Assembly (NCBI GenBank): GCA_016302505.1
Contig: JAEDNL010000006.1
Span: forward strand, 1-35,271
Direction: 5' to 3'
From: Bacilli bacterium
GTDB lineage: Bacteria > Bacillota_I > Bacilli_A > RF39 > UBA660
DNA: 35,271 bases
The notes under the pieces are model-generated. The model worked only from the letters and a program-made list of their open reading frames with translations, ran no database searches and was not told the DNA's origin. Below are positions 15,350 through 24,556 of this stretch, piece by piece. Position 1 is the first letter of the stretch. Every line of letters starts with the position of its first letter. A program made the position numbers and the translations under genes.

Positions 15350-18255
15350 TTAACATCACCAAAATATTTATTAACATCACTATTAGAAAGTCCAAAAAAT
15401 GATTTTGCTTGTCTCACCATATAATTATTTCTCTTACGAGCAAAATCTTTCATATAGTTAACATTATTCTTCCACTCATCATATGATGCAACATTCCATC
15501 TCTTAAGATTTCTCTTAATTTCATCCTCACTAATCTCATCAATAACAGAATCAATTTTCTTTATAACATTTTCACTACTCCATGTGTTTTTAAGATTGTA
15601 TGAAAGTCTCTCTAGAAAAGTTTTTTTAAATTCACTACTCTTTAATAAATTCCTAAGAAGAGTTGTTGGAAAATTTCCATAACCAATGCCAGATGGAGTT
15701 GTATAATACTTATAATAGTCAACATCTACATTATAAAATGCAGAATCAAGATCATAATATATAAACTTCCATTTACCAGAATCAACTAATGGAGTAGAAA
15801 AATATCTCATATTAACTATATCATAGTTAGATGGCCATATTTCAGAAATCCAAAAATCACAGTAATTAACAATATCAATTTGCTCTTTAATTTTATCATA
15901 GTTTTTTTTATCGCTAAGAGAATTATTATTGATAAAATTAATCATTTTATTATATTTAGTATCAGTCCCAATCTTAACTTCACCATCTATTCTTAATAAA
16001 TCAGTATTGTCCTTAGTAGCTTTAACATTATAATGATTAGATATAAATGTCTCATCTACTTTTTCTCTTATAAAATATAATCCCCAATATTCACCATTTA
16101 TGTACAATACTACTGGCTTATATGCTTGAACATCAACGTTAGTATATTGATCTACTAAAGAAGTAGCAACAATATCTCTAATAAGTGTTTTCTTAGACCA
16201 CTCAAATTCATCTTGACTTCCTGTTCTTAAAACAAGTGAATTAAACACAGAACTGTCAACAGTATCAAAAACTTTATATTTTAAGCTTCCCTGTCCATAT
16301 TGTTTTTTGAATTTAATCTCATAACTCTTTTTCTTATAACTTCTAGTTGAACCTCCAAAAAGTTTTAATCCAGCACCAATAGAAAATCCAGTACCCTCAG
16401 AATCAAAGTATTCAACAAAGCAAGGTTCAATCACATTACTATTTAAAGATGTATGTGTATTTACATTAGAAAATGCATTTTTATTAATAGAAATTGACAT
16501 TACATTTATTTTATGTTTTTCATTCATTATATAGCTATAAGTATTAGTCGCACTTTGAAGTTTACCACTATCTTTACTCATTATTCTTAAAACAGTAGTC
16601 TTCTTTATAGTTAGAGGACTACTGTATACTTTTGAAGAAGTTGTTGGAACTGAACCATCTAATGTATAATATATTTTATCTCCACCAGTTAATGCAACCT
16701 CAATAGAATCTGTATTATATATACCACTTTCTTTGCTAGCAGTTGGCAAATACGAAATACTCATTGAGCCACTTGAATTTTTTGCTTTTGGTGTTGGCTT
16801 ACTAAAGTAATATATACCATTATCATTTTTACCAATTGAATACCCAGTAGGTACTTCTGAAATAAATAATGTATCAATTATTTCTCCATTTTTTGTTAAA
16901 TACAATCCTTCAACACTTGATATTTTAAATGGAACATGTACATAAGAATCATTAGTAAGATTAGTTTCTCCTGATGCCATTACTATATAGTATTCGCCTT
17001 TTTTTAGTTCGACTTTTGGTAATTTAAATTCACAAATAGAATTGGTACTTGTAGTTAAACAATAATCACTTAATTTAATAGTTTTATTAGTATTATTATA
17101 TAATTCAATCCAATCATAATAATTACCACCATTTTGAGGTAGATATTGATAATTAGAATTCATTGCTTCATTAATAATTAAATCTTTAGGTAACTTAAAA
17201 TATTCATTTTGAAACTTCATTTGACCATCAGCAGTATTAGGATATCCAGGAGTTATACTAGAACTTTGCACAAAGCCCGTTTCAGTTCTAATATAAGCCA
17301 TACCATTTCCTAAATTTTTATATTCAACTCTTTCAATTACCTTACCTTTATTATTAGAAAGAACTGCATAACCATTTTTATTTTTTAATTTAAATCCTGT
17401 ACTTAATTCACTTTGCTTATTGCTTATACCACTAGTATATACAACTACTATTTCATTAGGCGAAATTACTTTTTTTGGAAATTGCCATTTAAAACTGCAG
17501 TCAATATCATTTGATAAACTATAATTTTCTAAATTAATATTTTTATCTGATGTGTTTATTATTTCAATATATCCACTATAGTCACCATTTTTATTTTTAA
17601 AGTTACCCTCATTATTAGCAAGTATTTCATTAATTTTTAAATCAGATTCTCCATCAATCATTATTGATTTTAAAAATTCTTCATGACCACTTATATTATT
17701 AGCAAAACCAGGTGTAGGTATTTCTATAACCCAAGAGCCCTTATCATCTCTTGCCATAACACTATTAGAATCAAGAGAAACTGTTTTAACAGCATCAATA
17801 ACTTTACCATTTGGTCTAAATAATGAAATAACCTCACCGCCACTAGATTTAAGTTTAAAAGATGCATTAAGTCCATCTAATTTCTTACCACTTAAAAATA
17901 TAACTAAATAGGATTTAGCATTTATTGTGATTTTAGGAAAAACCCATTTAACTTTATTATTTTCATCACCAAGACCATAATCTTTAAGTTCAATATCCTT
18001 ATCACTACCATTATATAATTCTAAATAGTCATATATTTCACCATTGCTAGCTGCAATAGTACCATTATTTCCAGTCATAACTTCATTAATAACAAGTGAA
18101 TTAATTGATGTTTCTTTGTCGTCAAGTTCCTTCTTTTTAAGTGAATTACTACTGTTGTCCTTAAATAAACCAAGTAGTATAAAAATAACTAATAAAAGTC
18201 CACTAATTACAAAAAATAATACATTGTTCTTAAATTTTCTAATATTAAATTTCAT
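15346..18255 (-). CDS. CotH kinase-domain surface protein with three lamin-tail domains
   Basis: 969 residues. A basic N-terminus with a membrane helix at about 12-31 anchors a large extracellular part. Domains: lamin-tail (LTD) repeats near 52-185, 205-340 and 358-492 (each with a LVINE / KINE / LIINE start and a YLELYN / GYIEIIN / DWIELYN core); a chitobiase-type C-terminal domain near 505-576 (YYTLDGSVPTTS); and a CotH kinase-like domain near 580-950 with KLFGGSTRSYKKKSYEIKF, LYINGEYWGLYFIREKVDE, LLRIDGEV and IYYDLDSAF. CotH of Bacillus phosphorylates spore-coat proteins; LTD-CotH proteins of this type are common on bacterial surfaces. First gene of the eight-gene operon. No clear -35/-10 pair found; AT-rich sequence with overlapping TATAAT motifs lies just upstream. 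Confidence 0.88.
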   Translation of the reverse strand: MKFNIRKFKNNVLFFVISGLLLVIFILLGLFKDNSSNSLKKKELDDKETSINSLVINEVMTGNNGTIAASNGEIYDYLELYNGSDKDIELKDYGLGDENNKVKWVFPKITINAKSYLVIFLSGKKLDGLNASFKLKSSGGEVISLFRPNGKVIDAVKTVSLDSNSVMARDDKGSWVIEIPTPGFANNISGHEEFLKSIMIDGESDLKINEILANNEGNFKNKNGDYSGYIEIINTSDKNINLENYSLSNDIDCSFKWQFPKKVISPNEIVVVYTSGISNKQSELSTGFKLKNKNGYAVLSNNKGKVIERVEYKNLGNGMAYIRTETGFVQSSSITPGYPNTADGQMKFQNEYFKLPKDLIINEAMNSNYQYLPQNGGNYYDWIELYNNTNKTIKLSDYCLTTSTNSICEFKLPKVELKKGEYYIVMASGETNLTNDSYVHVPFKISSVEGLYLTKNGEIIDTLFISEVPTGYSIGKNDNGIYYFSKPTPKAKNSSGSMSISYLPTASKESGIYNTDSIEVALTGGDKIYYTLDGSVPTTSSKVYSSPLTIKKTTVLRIMSKDSGKLQSATNTYSYIMNEKHKINVMSISINKNAFSNVNTHTSLNSNVIEPCFVEYFDSEGTGFSIGAGLKLFGGSTRSYKKKSYEIKFKKQYGQGSLKYKVFDTVDSSVFNSLVLRTGSQDEFEWSKKTLIRDIVATSLVDQYTNVDVQAYKPVVLYINGEYWGLYFIREKVDETFISNHYNVKATKDNTDLLRIDGEVKIGTDTKYNKMINFINNNSLSDKKNYDKIKEQIDIVNYCDFWISEIWPSNYDIVNMRYFSTPLVDSGKWKFIYYDLDSAFYNVDVDYYKYYTTPSGIGYGNFPTTLLRNLLKSSEFKKTFLERLSYNLKNTWSSENVIKKIDSVIDEISEDEIKRNLKRWNVASYDEWKNNVNYMKDFARKRNNYMVRQAKSFFGLSNSDVNKYFGDVK

Positions 18256-18335
18256 AATAAAACTCCTATTATAATTATATAATAATAAGAGTTTTTTTTC
18301 TATAAAATATTACATATATTTTAAAACTTTACACT

Positions 18336-20138
18336 TTATTCAACAGTTACTGATTTAGCAAGATTTCTCGGTTTATCAATATCACACTTTCTAAGTTTAG
18401 CAACCTCATATGCAAGCAATTGACATGATACCATAAGAAGTAAGTTTTGAATATATTCACTTGTTAAAGGAATAACTATTTCAGCATCCGCAACATTTTT
18501 ATCAATATTTATAGATTCTTTTCTAATAATAATAATCTTAGCCTTACGACTTTTAGCCTCAAGTACATTACTTAATGTTTTTTCATATACTGAAAATTCA
18601 GTCATTAATGCTATTACTGGAGTATTTTTAGATAATAACGCAATAGGACCATGCTTTAATTCACCAGCTGCGAAACACTCACTATGAATATATGATATCT
18701 CTTTAAGTTTTAAACTAGCTTCATAACAACTATATATATCAATACCACGTCCTATATAATATATATCGCTATTTTTATATATTGATTTAGCAATAGTTTT
18801 ATACATAGGATTTGTTATGACTTTTTTAATTAATTGAGGTAATTTTTTAAATTCTTCAAATATTCTAAGTACTTCATCTTTTTTTATAATTCGCTTAGAA
18901 TACATATATTTAAGCATAAGTAAACTACATAAATAACTTTGAGAAAAATATCCTTTAGTAGTTGCGACACATATTTCAGGGCCGGCAAGCATAGGCATAA
19001 CAAACTTAGCCTCACGAGCGATTGTTGAAGATACTACATTAACTATAGCTAATGTATCTATTTCTTTACTATTACACATTCTAAGTACAGCAAGAGTATC
19101 AGCTGTCTCACCACTTTGTGATATAAGCACAACTAAAACATCTTTATCAAAATAATGATTAGTATATCTATATTCACTAGCAGCATAACAATTTACATAA
19201 AAATCTTTAGAGGCACAATACTTATCAGCAAAATATTTAGCAATTAATGATGCATTATATGCACTACCACAAGCCACAAAATCTATTCTTTTATATTTAG
19301 TTAAATCAATTATTAAATCAGAAAATTTATCATTAGGAATATATTTAGAATATAATTTTTTAGATAGTTCTTCTTGCTCATTAATTTCTTTAAGCATATA
19401 ATGATCATAACCATTTTTATTAGCGGTTTCCATATCCCACTTAGCAGTTTCTATTTTTTTATTTATTATTATTCTATCATAATAAATGTTAAAATCCTTG
19501 TCTGCCTCTACTATTTCATTATCATCTAAATATATATACTTATTTGTATAATCTATTATTGCACTAATATCACTAGCAATAAAATGTTCTTTAGAACCTA
19601 TACCTAATATTAGTGGAGCATCTTTTCTAACACCATAGATTTTAGGCACCCCATCAAATATAACTCCTATCGCATAACTACCCGATAATTTATGAATTGC
19701 TTTATCTATAGCTTCAACTTGATTAGTCCCATCATAAAAAGAATCTATTAATGCAGCAATCCTTTCAGTATCGGTTTCTGATTTAAAGCTATACTTATCT
19801 TTAAGTTCTCTTTCTATTTCTTTATAATTCTCAATTATTCCATTATGTACCACACTTACTCTGTTAACAACTTGTGGGTGAGCATTTAATTCACTAACCT
19901 CACCATGAGTTGCCCATCTAGTATGTCCTATACCACATATAGAATTATTTAAATCAGTCTTTTTTAGTTTTTTCTTTAAATTTTCTATTTTGCCAATAGA
20001 TTTAATTGTTCTAATTTTATTATTATCAAGAACACTAATACCAGCAGAATCATACCCACGGTATTCAACAGCTTCAAGACCATGTATAATAACACTACCT
20101 ACATTCTTTTTTCCAACATAACCTATTATTCCACACAT
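18336..20138 (-). CDS. glmS: Glutamine-fructose-6-phosphate aminotransferase
   Basis: GlmS makes glucosamine-6-phosphate from fructose-6-phosphate and glutamine, the first step to UDP-GlcNAc and the cell wall. The 600 residues begin MCGIIGYVG with the nucleophilic Cys2, and include YRGYDSAGIS and HTRWATHG of the amidotransferase domain. Two SIS sugar-isomerase domains follow (CGSAYNASL, SQSGETADTLAVL, and the C-terminal copy with SECFAAGELKHGPIALL). It ends PRNLAKSVTVE as expected. An AAGGAG site precedes the ATG. The leader is only about 50 bases, too short for the glmS ribozyme known from other Bacillota. Confidence 0.98.
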   Translation of the reverse strand: MCGIIGYVGKKNVGSVIIHGLEAVEYRGYDSAGISVLDNNKIRTIKSIGKIENLKKKLKKTDLNNSICGIGHTRWATHGEVSELNAHPQVVNRVSVVHNGIIENYKEIERELKDKYSFKSETDTERIAALIDSFYDGTNQVEAIDKAIHKLSGSYAIGVIFDGVPKIYGVRKDAPLILGIGSKEHFIASDISAIIDYTNKYIYLDDNEIVEADKDFNIYYDRIIINKKIETAKWDMETANKNGYDHYMLKEINEQEELSKKLYSKYIPNDKFSDLIIDLTKYKRIDFVACGSAYNASLIAKYFADKYCASKDFYVNCYAASEYRYTNHYFDKDVLVVLISQSGETADTLAVLRMCNSKEIDTLAIVNVVSSTIAREAKFVMPMLAGPEICVATTKGYFSQSYLCSLLMLKYMYSKRIIKKDEVLRIFEEFKKLPQLIKKVITNPMYKTIAKSIYKNSDIYYIGRGIDIYSCYEASLKLKEISYIHSECFAAGELKHGPIALLSKNTPVIALMTEFSVYEKTLSNVLEAKSRKAKIIIIRKESINIDKNVADAEIVIPLTSEYIQNLLLMVSCQLLAYEVAKLRKCDIDKPRNLAKSVTVE

Positions 20139-20158
20139 ACAATTCTCCTTATATAAAA

Positions 20159-20187
20159 ATTATATAACATTAAATAATATATTTCAG
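20159..20187 (-). promoter_or_regulatory. Probable glmS promoter
   Basis: On the minus strand CTGAAA (20187-20182), 17-base spacer, then TATAAT (20164-20159). The -10 is perfect and the -35 matches 4 of 6. It lies downstream of the gap terminator and about 20 bases before the glmS ATG, giving a leader of roughly a dozen bases. Confidence 0.45.
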
Positions 20188-20223
20188 CAAATTGGACAAA
20201 AGTTTACATTTTTAAATTAAAAA

Positions 20224-20263
20224 AAGAACAATTAGTTTTTACATGAATAACTTCATTGTTCTT
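20224..20263 (-). terminator. Rho-independent terminator overlapping the gap stop
   Basis: On the minus strand AAGAACAAT (20263-20255) pairs with ATTGTTCTT (20232-20224), followed by TTTTTAATTT. The 9-bp stem has a 22-base loop that contains the gap stop codon (20241-20239). Ends the udk-gap unit before glmS. Confidence 0.65.
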
Positions 20264-21234
20264 ATCATTTGTGCAGTATATCCAACTTCATTATCATACC
20301 ATGCTACTACTTTTAATAATTGTTTTCCATCACTTTCAACTATGTTTGTTAAAAGACCATCAACAGTAGCGCCAACCTCTTCACCTATAATATCTGAGCT
20401 AACTATAGGATCTTCTGTATATTTTAAACATTTACTTTGATTAGATTTAAACATATTATTAACAGCATCTCTACTAACACTTTTTTCTAATTCTAAAGTC
20501 ACATCTATTACACTTCCATCTCCTACTGGAACTCTAAATGCAATACCATCCATTTTTCCATTTAAACTTGGAATAACTTTTCCTATTTGAGATGCAGCTC
20601 CAGTAGATGTAGGTATAATATTTAATGATGCTGCTCTTCCACGCCTTGCCATAATACCTTTTTTATGAGATATATCCAATGTTTCTTGATCATTTGTAAT
20701 AGCATGTACTGTAGTCATAAAACCTTCTTTAATTACAAATTTATCGTTTATTAATTTAAGTACTGGAGCAAGACAATTAGTAGTACAACTAGCTGCACTT
20801 ATAACTTCATCAGATTTATCTAAAATCTCATGATTAACTCCATATACTATTGTTTTAACTTCATCCTTAGCAGGAGCACTTATAATAACATGTTTAGCCC
20901 CAGCATCCAAATGAGCTTGACACTTTTCCTTAGATGTAAATACACCAGTACATTCAAGTACTATATCAATATTTAATTCTTTCCATGGTAATTTAGATGG
21001 GTCCATCTCAGCAAATACCTTAATTCTTTTATTCTTTACAAACAATTCATCAGAATCAAAAGATATTTTACTCTTATTTGTTCTATGAACTGAATCATAT
21101 TTATAAAGATATGCAAGTTGTACTGGATCTGTTAAATCATTTATTGCCACTACCTCTATTTCTTTATCATTTTCAAGTAATCTCAAAGCTGTTCTACCTA
21201 TTCTACCAAAACCATTAATTGCTACTCTTAACAT
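20239..21234 (-). CDS. gap: Glyceraldehyde-3-phosphate dehydrogenase
   Basis: Oxidises glyceraldehyde-3-phosphate with NAD to 1,3-bisphosphoglycerate. The NAD-binding start VAINGFGRIGR, D33 in INDLTDP (favouring NAD over NADP), catalytic C150 in SAASCTTNCLAP, and the downstream LNIIPTSTGAA and RVPVGDGSV motifs are all present. Length 331 is typical. It starts 11 bases after the uridine kinase-like gene with GGAGATG as binding site, so the two are co-transcribed. It ends in a terminator before glmS and is not next to pgk, unlike the common gap-pgk-tpi order. Confidence 0.97.
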   Translation of the reverse strand: MLRVAINGFGRIGRTALRLLENDKEIEVVAINDLTDPVQLAYLYKYDSVHRTNKSKISFDSDELFVKNKRIKVFAEMDPSKLPWKELNIDIVLECTGVFTSKEKCQAHLDAGAKHVIISAPAKDEVKTIVYGVNHEILDKSDEVISAASCTTNCLAPVLKLINDKFVIKEGFMTTVHAITNDQETLDISHKKGIMARRGRAASLNIIPTSTGAASQIGKVIPSLNGKMDGIAFRVPVGDGSVIDVTLELEKSVSRDAVNNMFKSNQSKCLKYTEDPIVSSDIIGEEVGATVDGLLTNIVESDGKQLLKVVAWYDNEVGYTAQMIRTMKLFM

Positions 21235-21245
21235 AATTTCATCTC

Positions 21246-22892
21246 CTATTCAAAATAACTATTTCCTATAAATTCTCTTAATACACTTGTTTGAGGTACA
21301 AATTCACTCGGTATATTTAAAAAACACTTTAAGAAATTTAACACTCTCACTGCTTCTTCATAGTATACTGAATCAGAACTAATTGAGTATAAAAGAGGTT
21401 CAGCATATGTTCTTAAAACACCTATTTCATAAGCAAGAGAAGTATTTAATATAATATCAGCTGTTCTTTGATATGGATATACATACTTTTCTTCGCTTTT
21501 TCTCATACCCATCCAAGCATTTAATGTATCCTCAGCTGAATAACCCCTGTGTTGATAGTCTCTAACCATTCTTCTTATAAATCTGATATCTATTGTTGAA
21601 ATATGATTGTGCCTATCTAGTCCAATTGGTGTAAAAGGACTAATGTATACCTTTAATTTATTTTTAGAATCAATTGATGAATTTAACTTTTCATTAATCG
21701 CATGAAGTCCCTCAACTATTATAATTTGATTTTCATTAAGACTTACAGGTTTACCTTTATATTCTTTCTCACCAGTAATAAAGTTATACTTAGGCATCAA
21801 AATTTCTTTTCCATTTAATAAACTTTTAAGTTGTGAATTAAATAATTTCATATCTATTGCATCAATAATTTCATATTCATAACTGCCATCTTCTTTTCTT
21901 GGAGTATCTTTTCTTTCAACAAAGTAATCATCAGTAGATATTACAAAGGTATCCTTTCCTTTAGATTTTAAATATAAAGCCAACTTTTTAGAAGTTGTTG
22001 TCTTACCACTAGAAGAAGGACCAGATATAAAAACAACTTTAATATTTTTATTATTAGCTATTTTAGTAGCTAAAGTTTCCATATTCTGATTATATAATAT
22101 TTCATTAGTTTGAATAAAATCAGCTATCTTTCCATCTGTTATGATTTTATTAATATCAGGCGCGTATCTAACACCCATTGAAGATAACTTCTTTTCATAT
22201 GTTGTAAAAGCATTCATAACAAGTGGTGAAGGAGTGTATGCAGGTAAACTATTTTCAATTGGATAACTTATTGCTATTCCATTGGGAGCTACATAATTTA
22301 AATCAAATCTACTTAATATTTTAGTACTCGCAGGCATAAGAAAATAAAAATAATTGTATATGTCTCCTAGTTCATACATAGTAACTGAATCATTAGTCAT
22401 ATATTTATAATTTAATGCCTTTTCAGTCTCATTAATACTATTTACATAATCAATCGCATCACTCTTAGAAACACTTATATGTTTAATTTCCATATCACTA
22501 GCAATAATTTCTTTCATTTTTTTCTTTATTGCTTTAACTACAGAGACATCAACTTTCTTATTAATTTTAATTTCACTATAAATAGATTTATCAATAGAAT
22601 GTTTAATGTTTACAATGGCACTATCACCATAAAGTTCTTTAACTGCTAAAATATACACATATTTAAGACCTTTTATGTATATTTGTCTACCAATTCTATC
22701 ACTAATTCTTATATACTTTACATCACTATCTTCAACAATCTCAAAATTAGTCGCAACACAAACTCCATTAATTCTAAGCGCTATAATTTGATCATTTTGA
22801 TTTATTAATTTAAGAACTTCTTTAACTTCAGTTCCCCTATCAACTTCAAGTATACTGCCATCCTCAAATGATAACTTAACTTTATTATTCAC
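21246..22892 (-). CDS. TGS / uridine-kinase-like nucleoside kinase
   Basis: This family in Bacillota joins a TGS domain (residues about 1-60) and a threonyl-tRNA-synthetase-like second domain (about 70-200, with GRQIYIKGLKYVY and HSIDKSIYSEI) to a uridine kinase / phosphoribulokinase P-loop domain. The P-loop GPSSSGKTTTS is near residue 290-300, followed by ISTDDYF and IIVEGLHAIN; the substrate is probably a nucleoside. The start is taken as GTG at 22892 (548 residues) because an AGAGG site lies 9 bases before it; a TTG three codons earlier abuts that site. First gene of the unit with gap; divergent from clpP. Confidence 0.82.
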   Translation of the reverse strand: MNNKVKLSFEDGSILEVDRGTEVKEVLKLINQNDQIIALRINGVCVATNFEIVEDSDVKYIRISDRIGRQIYIKGLKYVYILAVKELYGDSAIVNIKHSIDKSIYSEIKINKKVDVSVVKAIKKKMKEIIASDMEIKHISVSKSDAIDYVNSINETEKALNYKYMTNDSVTMYELGDIYNYFYFLMPASTKILSRFDLNYVAPNGIAISYPIENSLPAYTPSPLVMNAFTTYEKKLSSMGVRYAPDINKIITDGKIADFIQTNEILYNQNMETLATKIANNKNIKVVFISGPSSSGKTTTSKKLALYLKSKGKDTFVISTDDYFVERKDTPRKEDGSYEYEIIDAIDMKLFNSQLKSLLNGKEILMPKYNFITGEKEYKGKPVSLNENQIIIVEGLHAINEKLNSSIDSKNKLKVYISPFTPIGLDRHNHISTIDIRFIRRMVRDYQHRGYSAEDTLNAWMGMRKSEEKYVYPYQRTADIILNTSLAYEIGVLRTYAEPLLYSISSDSVYYEEAVRVLNFLKCFLNIPSEFVPQTSVLREFIGNSYFE

Positions 22893-22915
22893 AACTATCA
22901 ACCTCTTATTATTAT

Positions 22916-22933
22916 TATGATATTAATATCATA
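22916..22933. promoter_or_regulatory. 18-bp perfect palindrome over the udk -10, candidate operator
   Basis: TATGATATTAATATCATA is a perfect inverted repeat covering the -10 box of the uridine-kinase promoter and its likely transcription start. A dimeric repressor bound there would block that gene. An additional looser dyad, TTCA ... TGAA, lies at about 22941-22956 over the shared -35. The regulator is unknown, and AT-rich palindromes also arise by chance. Confidence 0.45.
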
Positions 22934-22956
22934 TCAAAAATTCATTATTTTGTGAA
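22928..22956 (-). promoter_or_regulatory. Promoter of the uridine-kinase-like gene and gap
   Basis: On the minus strand TTCACA (22956-22951), exactly 17 bases, TATGAT (22933-22928). Both boxes match 5 of 6 consensus positions. The predicted start near 22921 gives a leader of about 30 bases to the GTG. Confidence 0.7.
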
Positions 22957-22978
22957 TATTAATTCAACATTTTATTAA
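22950..22978 (+). promoter_or_regulatory. Promoter of clpP
   Basis: TTGTGA (22950-22955), 17-base spacer, TATTAA (22973-22978), each 4 of 6. Its -35 occupies the same bases as the opposing -35 of the uridine-kinase promoter, so the two may compete. A strong AGGAGG site at 22988-22993 precedes the clpP ATG by 6 bases. A TATAAT at 22981 is too close to the binding site to serve as -10 for a usable leader. Confidence 0.5.
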
Positions 22979-22999
22979 AATATAATTAGGAGGAATATA

Positions 23000-23566
23000 A
23001 TGCATATACCATATATAATAGAAAAATATGATGGAAGTGAAAAAGTATTTGATTTATATTCAAAATTATTATTAGAAAGAATTATTTTTATAGAAGGAGA
23101 AATTACAGATAAAACAGCAAATATCATAACAAGTGAGTTATTATATTTAGACTCTTTAAATAATGATGATATTTATATTTATATAAACTCACCAGGCGGA
23201 AGTATTACATCAGGATTTGCAATATACGATACAATGAACTATGTAAAAAGTGATATTGTAACTATAGGTATCGGAATGTGTGCATCTATGGCAGCTTTCT
23301 TACTTTCAAGCGGAACAAAAGGAAAAAGATCTGCATTAAAAAACACTGAGATAATGATACATCAACCAATAGGTGGAATAAATGGTCAAGCAACTGAAAT
23401 TAAAATCGCTGCAGAAAGAATATTAAAATTAAAAGATAAAATAAATACAATATTATCAAAAAACACAAAAAAATCTCTTTCAAAAATTAAAAAAGATACA
23501 GAAAGAGATTACTATTTAAATGCAAAAGAAGCACTTGACTATGGAATAATAGATAATATTATTTAA
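23000..23566 (+). CDS. clpP: ATP-dependent Clp protease proteolytic subunit
   Basis: ClpP forms the tetradecameric serine-protease barrel used with ClpX/ClpC ATPases. The catalytic triad is visible: S96 in GMCASMAAF, H121 in MIHQP and D170 in DTERDYYL. The YINSPGGSITSG strand and the QATEIKIAAERIL helix are typical. The 188-residue length is slightly short of the usual 193-197, and the C-terminus stops at IIDNII. It is the only confident plus-strand gene in the window. Its stop TAA overlaps the whiA stop in the shared TTAA. No CtsR-type heptad repeat was seen upstream. Confidence 0.95.
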   Translation: MHIPYIIEKYDGSEKVFDLYSKLLLERIIFIEGEITDKTANIITSELLYLDSLNNDDIYIYINSPGGSITSGFAIYDTMNYVKSDIVTIGIGMCASMAAFLLSSGTKGKRSALKNTEIMIHQPIGGINGQATEIKIAAERILKLKDKINTILSKNTKKSLSKIKKDTERDYYLNAKEALDYGIIDNII

Positions 23567-24486
23567 CCACCAATATTATCTATTATTTCTTTTATTTTTC
23601 TAAACCTATGGTTAACACAGCTTTTACTAATAGTCTTTTCAGTTTCACTACTTATTATTTGTGCAAGCTCAGCCATAGAACTCTCAGGATATTTTTCTTT
23701 ATAAAAGCAAATTTCTTTAATTCTATCATCAAGAAGATCAATATCTATTAAACTTTTTAGTTTGTCTATTAATTTCAATTGTTCATTGGATGCTTTAATA
23801 CTCTTATCAACATTAGCTTGCTCACAATTATTAAGACGATTAGTCATATTTTTATGATCTCTATATATTCTAATATCTTCATAATAGAAAAGAGCATTAG
23901 TTGCATTAAGCATTTTTATAAAATCACTTATTTTCTCAGCTTCTTTAATATATACCATATAGTTTTTATCTCTTTTGATTAGCTTACTCTTAAAATTCAT
24001 CTCATTTAACAAGTTATTAACATAAAAAGCAGTATCATAATTAGTTATAACAAATTCACAATGATATCTACTAGTCTTAGGATCATTAATACTACCACAC
24101 ATCAAAAAGACACCTCTTAAATAAGATTGCTTATCCTTAAGTTCATCTATTAAATATAATGAAGGAACATATATTCTTTCATTGTCTTTTATTATGCATA
24201 AATCATTAAGTATTAAATTAACTTTATCTTTTACTATTAATACTATTAATTTATTACCCCTAAGAGTATTAACCTCTCCGGGATTAATTTTAACTTCTAT
24301 ATGATATATCTCTTTTAATAGTTTATATATTCTTTTGGCAACACTAACATTTTCAGTGTAGATTTCAAATTTATCATTATCTATTTTAACAGATATATTA
24401 AGTATCGCTGATAATTCAGCCATATTTTCAGACAAACCATACACATCATTACTTATTTCAGTTTTAATTTTACTTGTAAAAGACAT
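23563..24486 (-). CDS. whiA: Sporulation/cell-division regulator WhiA
   Basis: WhiA joins a LAGLIDADG-like N-terminal domain to a C-terminal helix-turn-helix and in Bacillota affects cell division and chromosome segregation. Family features: start MSFTSKIKTE, central YLRGVFLMCGSINDP, the YHCEF strand and NRLNNCEQANVDKS ahead of the HTH region. I use the ATG at 24486 (307 residues) because GGTGAT lies 6-7 bases before it; a TTG four codons upstream is unlikely. The usual partners rapZ and yvcK are absent here. It is converging with clpP and shares its stop region. The last genes upstream are ftsE-ftsX-M23. Confidence 0.92.
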   Translation of the reverse strand: MSFTSKIKTEISNDVYGLSENMAELSAILNISVKIDNDKFEIYTENVSVAKRIYKLLKEIYHIEVKINPGEVNTLRGNKLIVLIVKDKVNLILNDLCIIKDNERIYVPSLYLIDELKDKQSYLRGVFLMCGSINDPKTSRYHCEFVITNYDTAFYVNNLLNEMNFKSKLIKRDKNYMVYIKEAEKISDFIKMLNATNALFYYEDIRIYRDHKNMTNRLNNCEQANVDKSIKASNEQLKLIDKLKSLIDIDLLDDRIKEICFYKEKYPESSMAELAQIISSETEKTISKSCVNHRFRKIKEIIDNIGG

Positions 24487-24556
24487 ACAAATCACCAAGA
24501 TAATTATAATTTAAAATAATAAAAAATACAAATAAAAAGATATAAATTAATATATC

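Noticed and set aside
18256..18335. Promoter of cotH
   Set aside because: Several TATAAT strings are present but none has a -35 at a usable distance, so I did not annotate one.
20139..20238. glmS ribozyme in the glmS leader
   Set aside because: Only about 100 bases lie between gap and glmS, part of which is the gap terminator, and no ribozyme core was recognised.
22934..22999. CtsR operator upstream of clpP
   Set aside because: No GGTCAAA-type heptad repeat is present.
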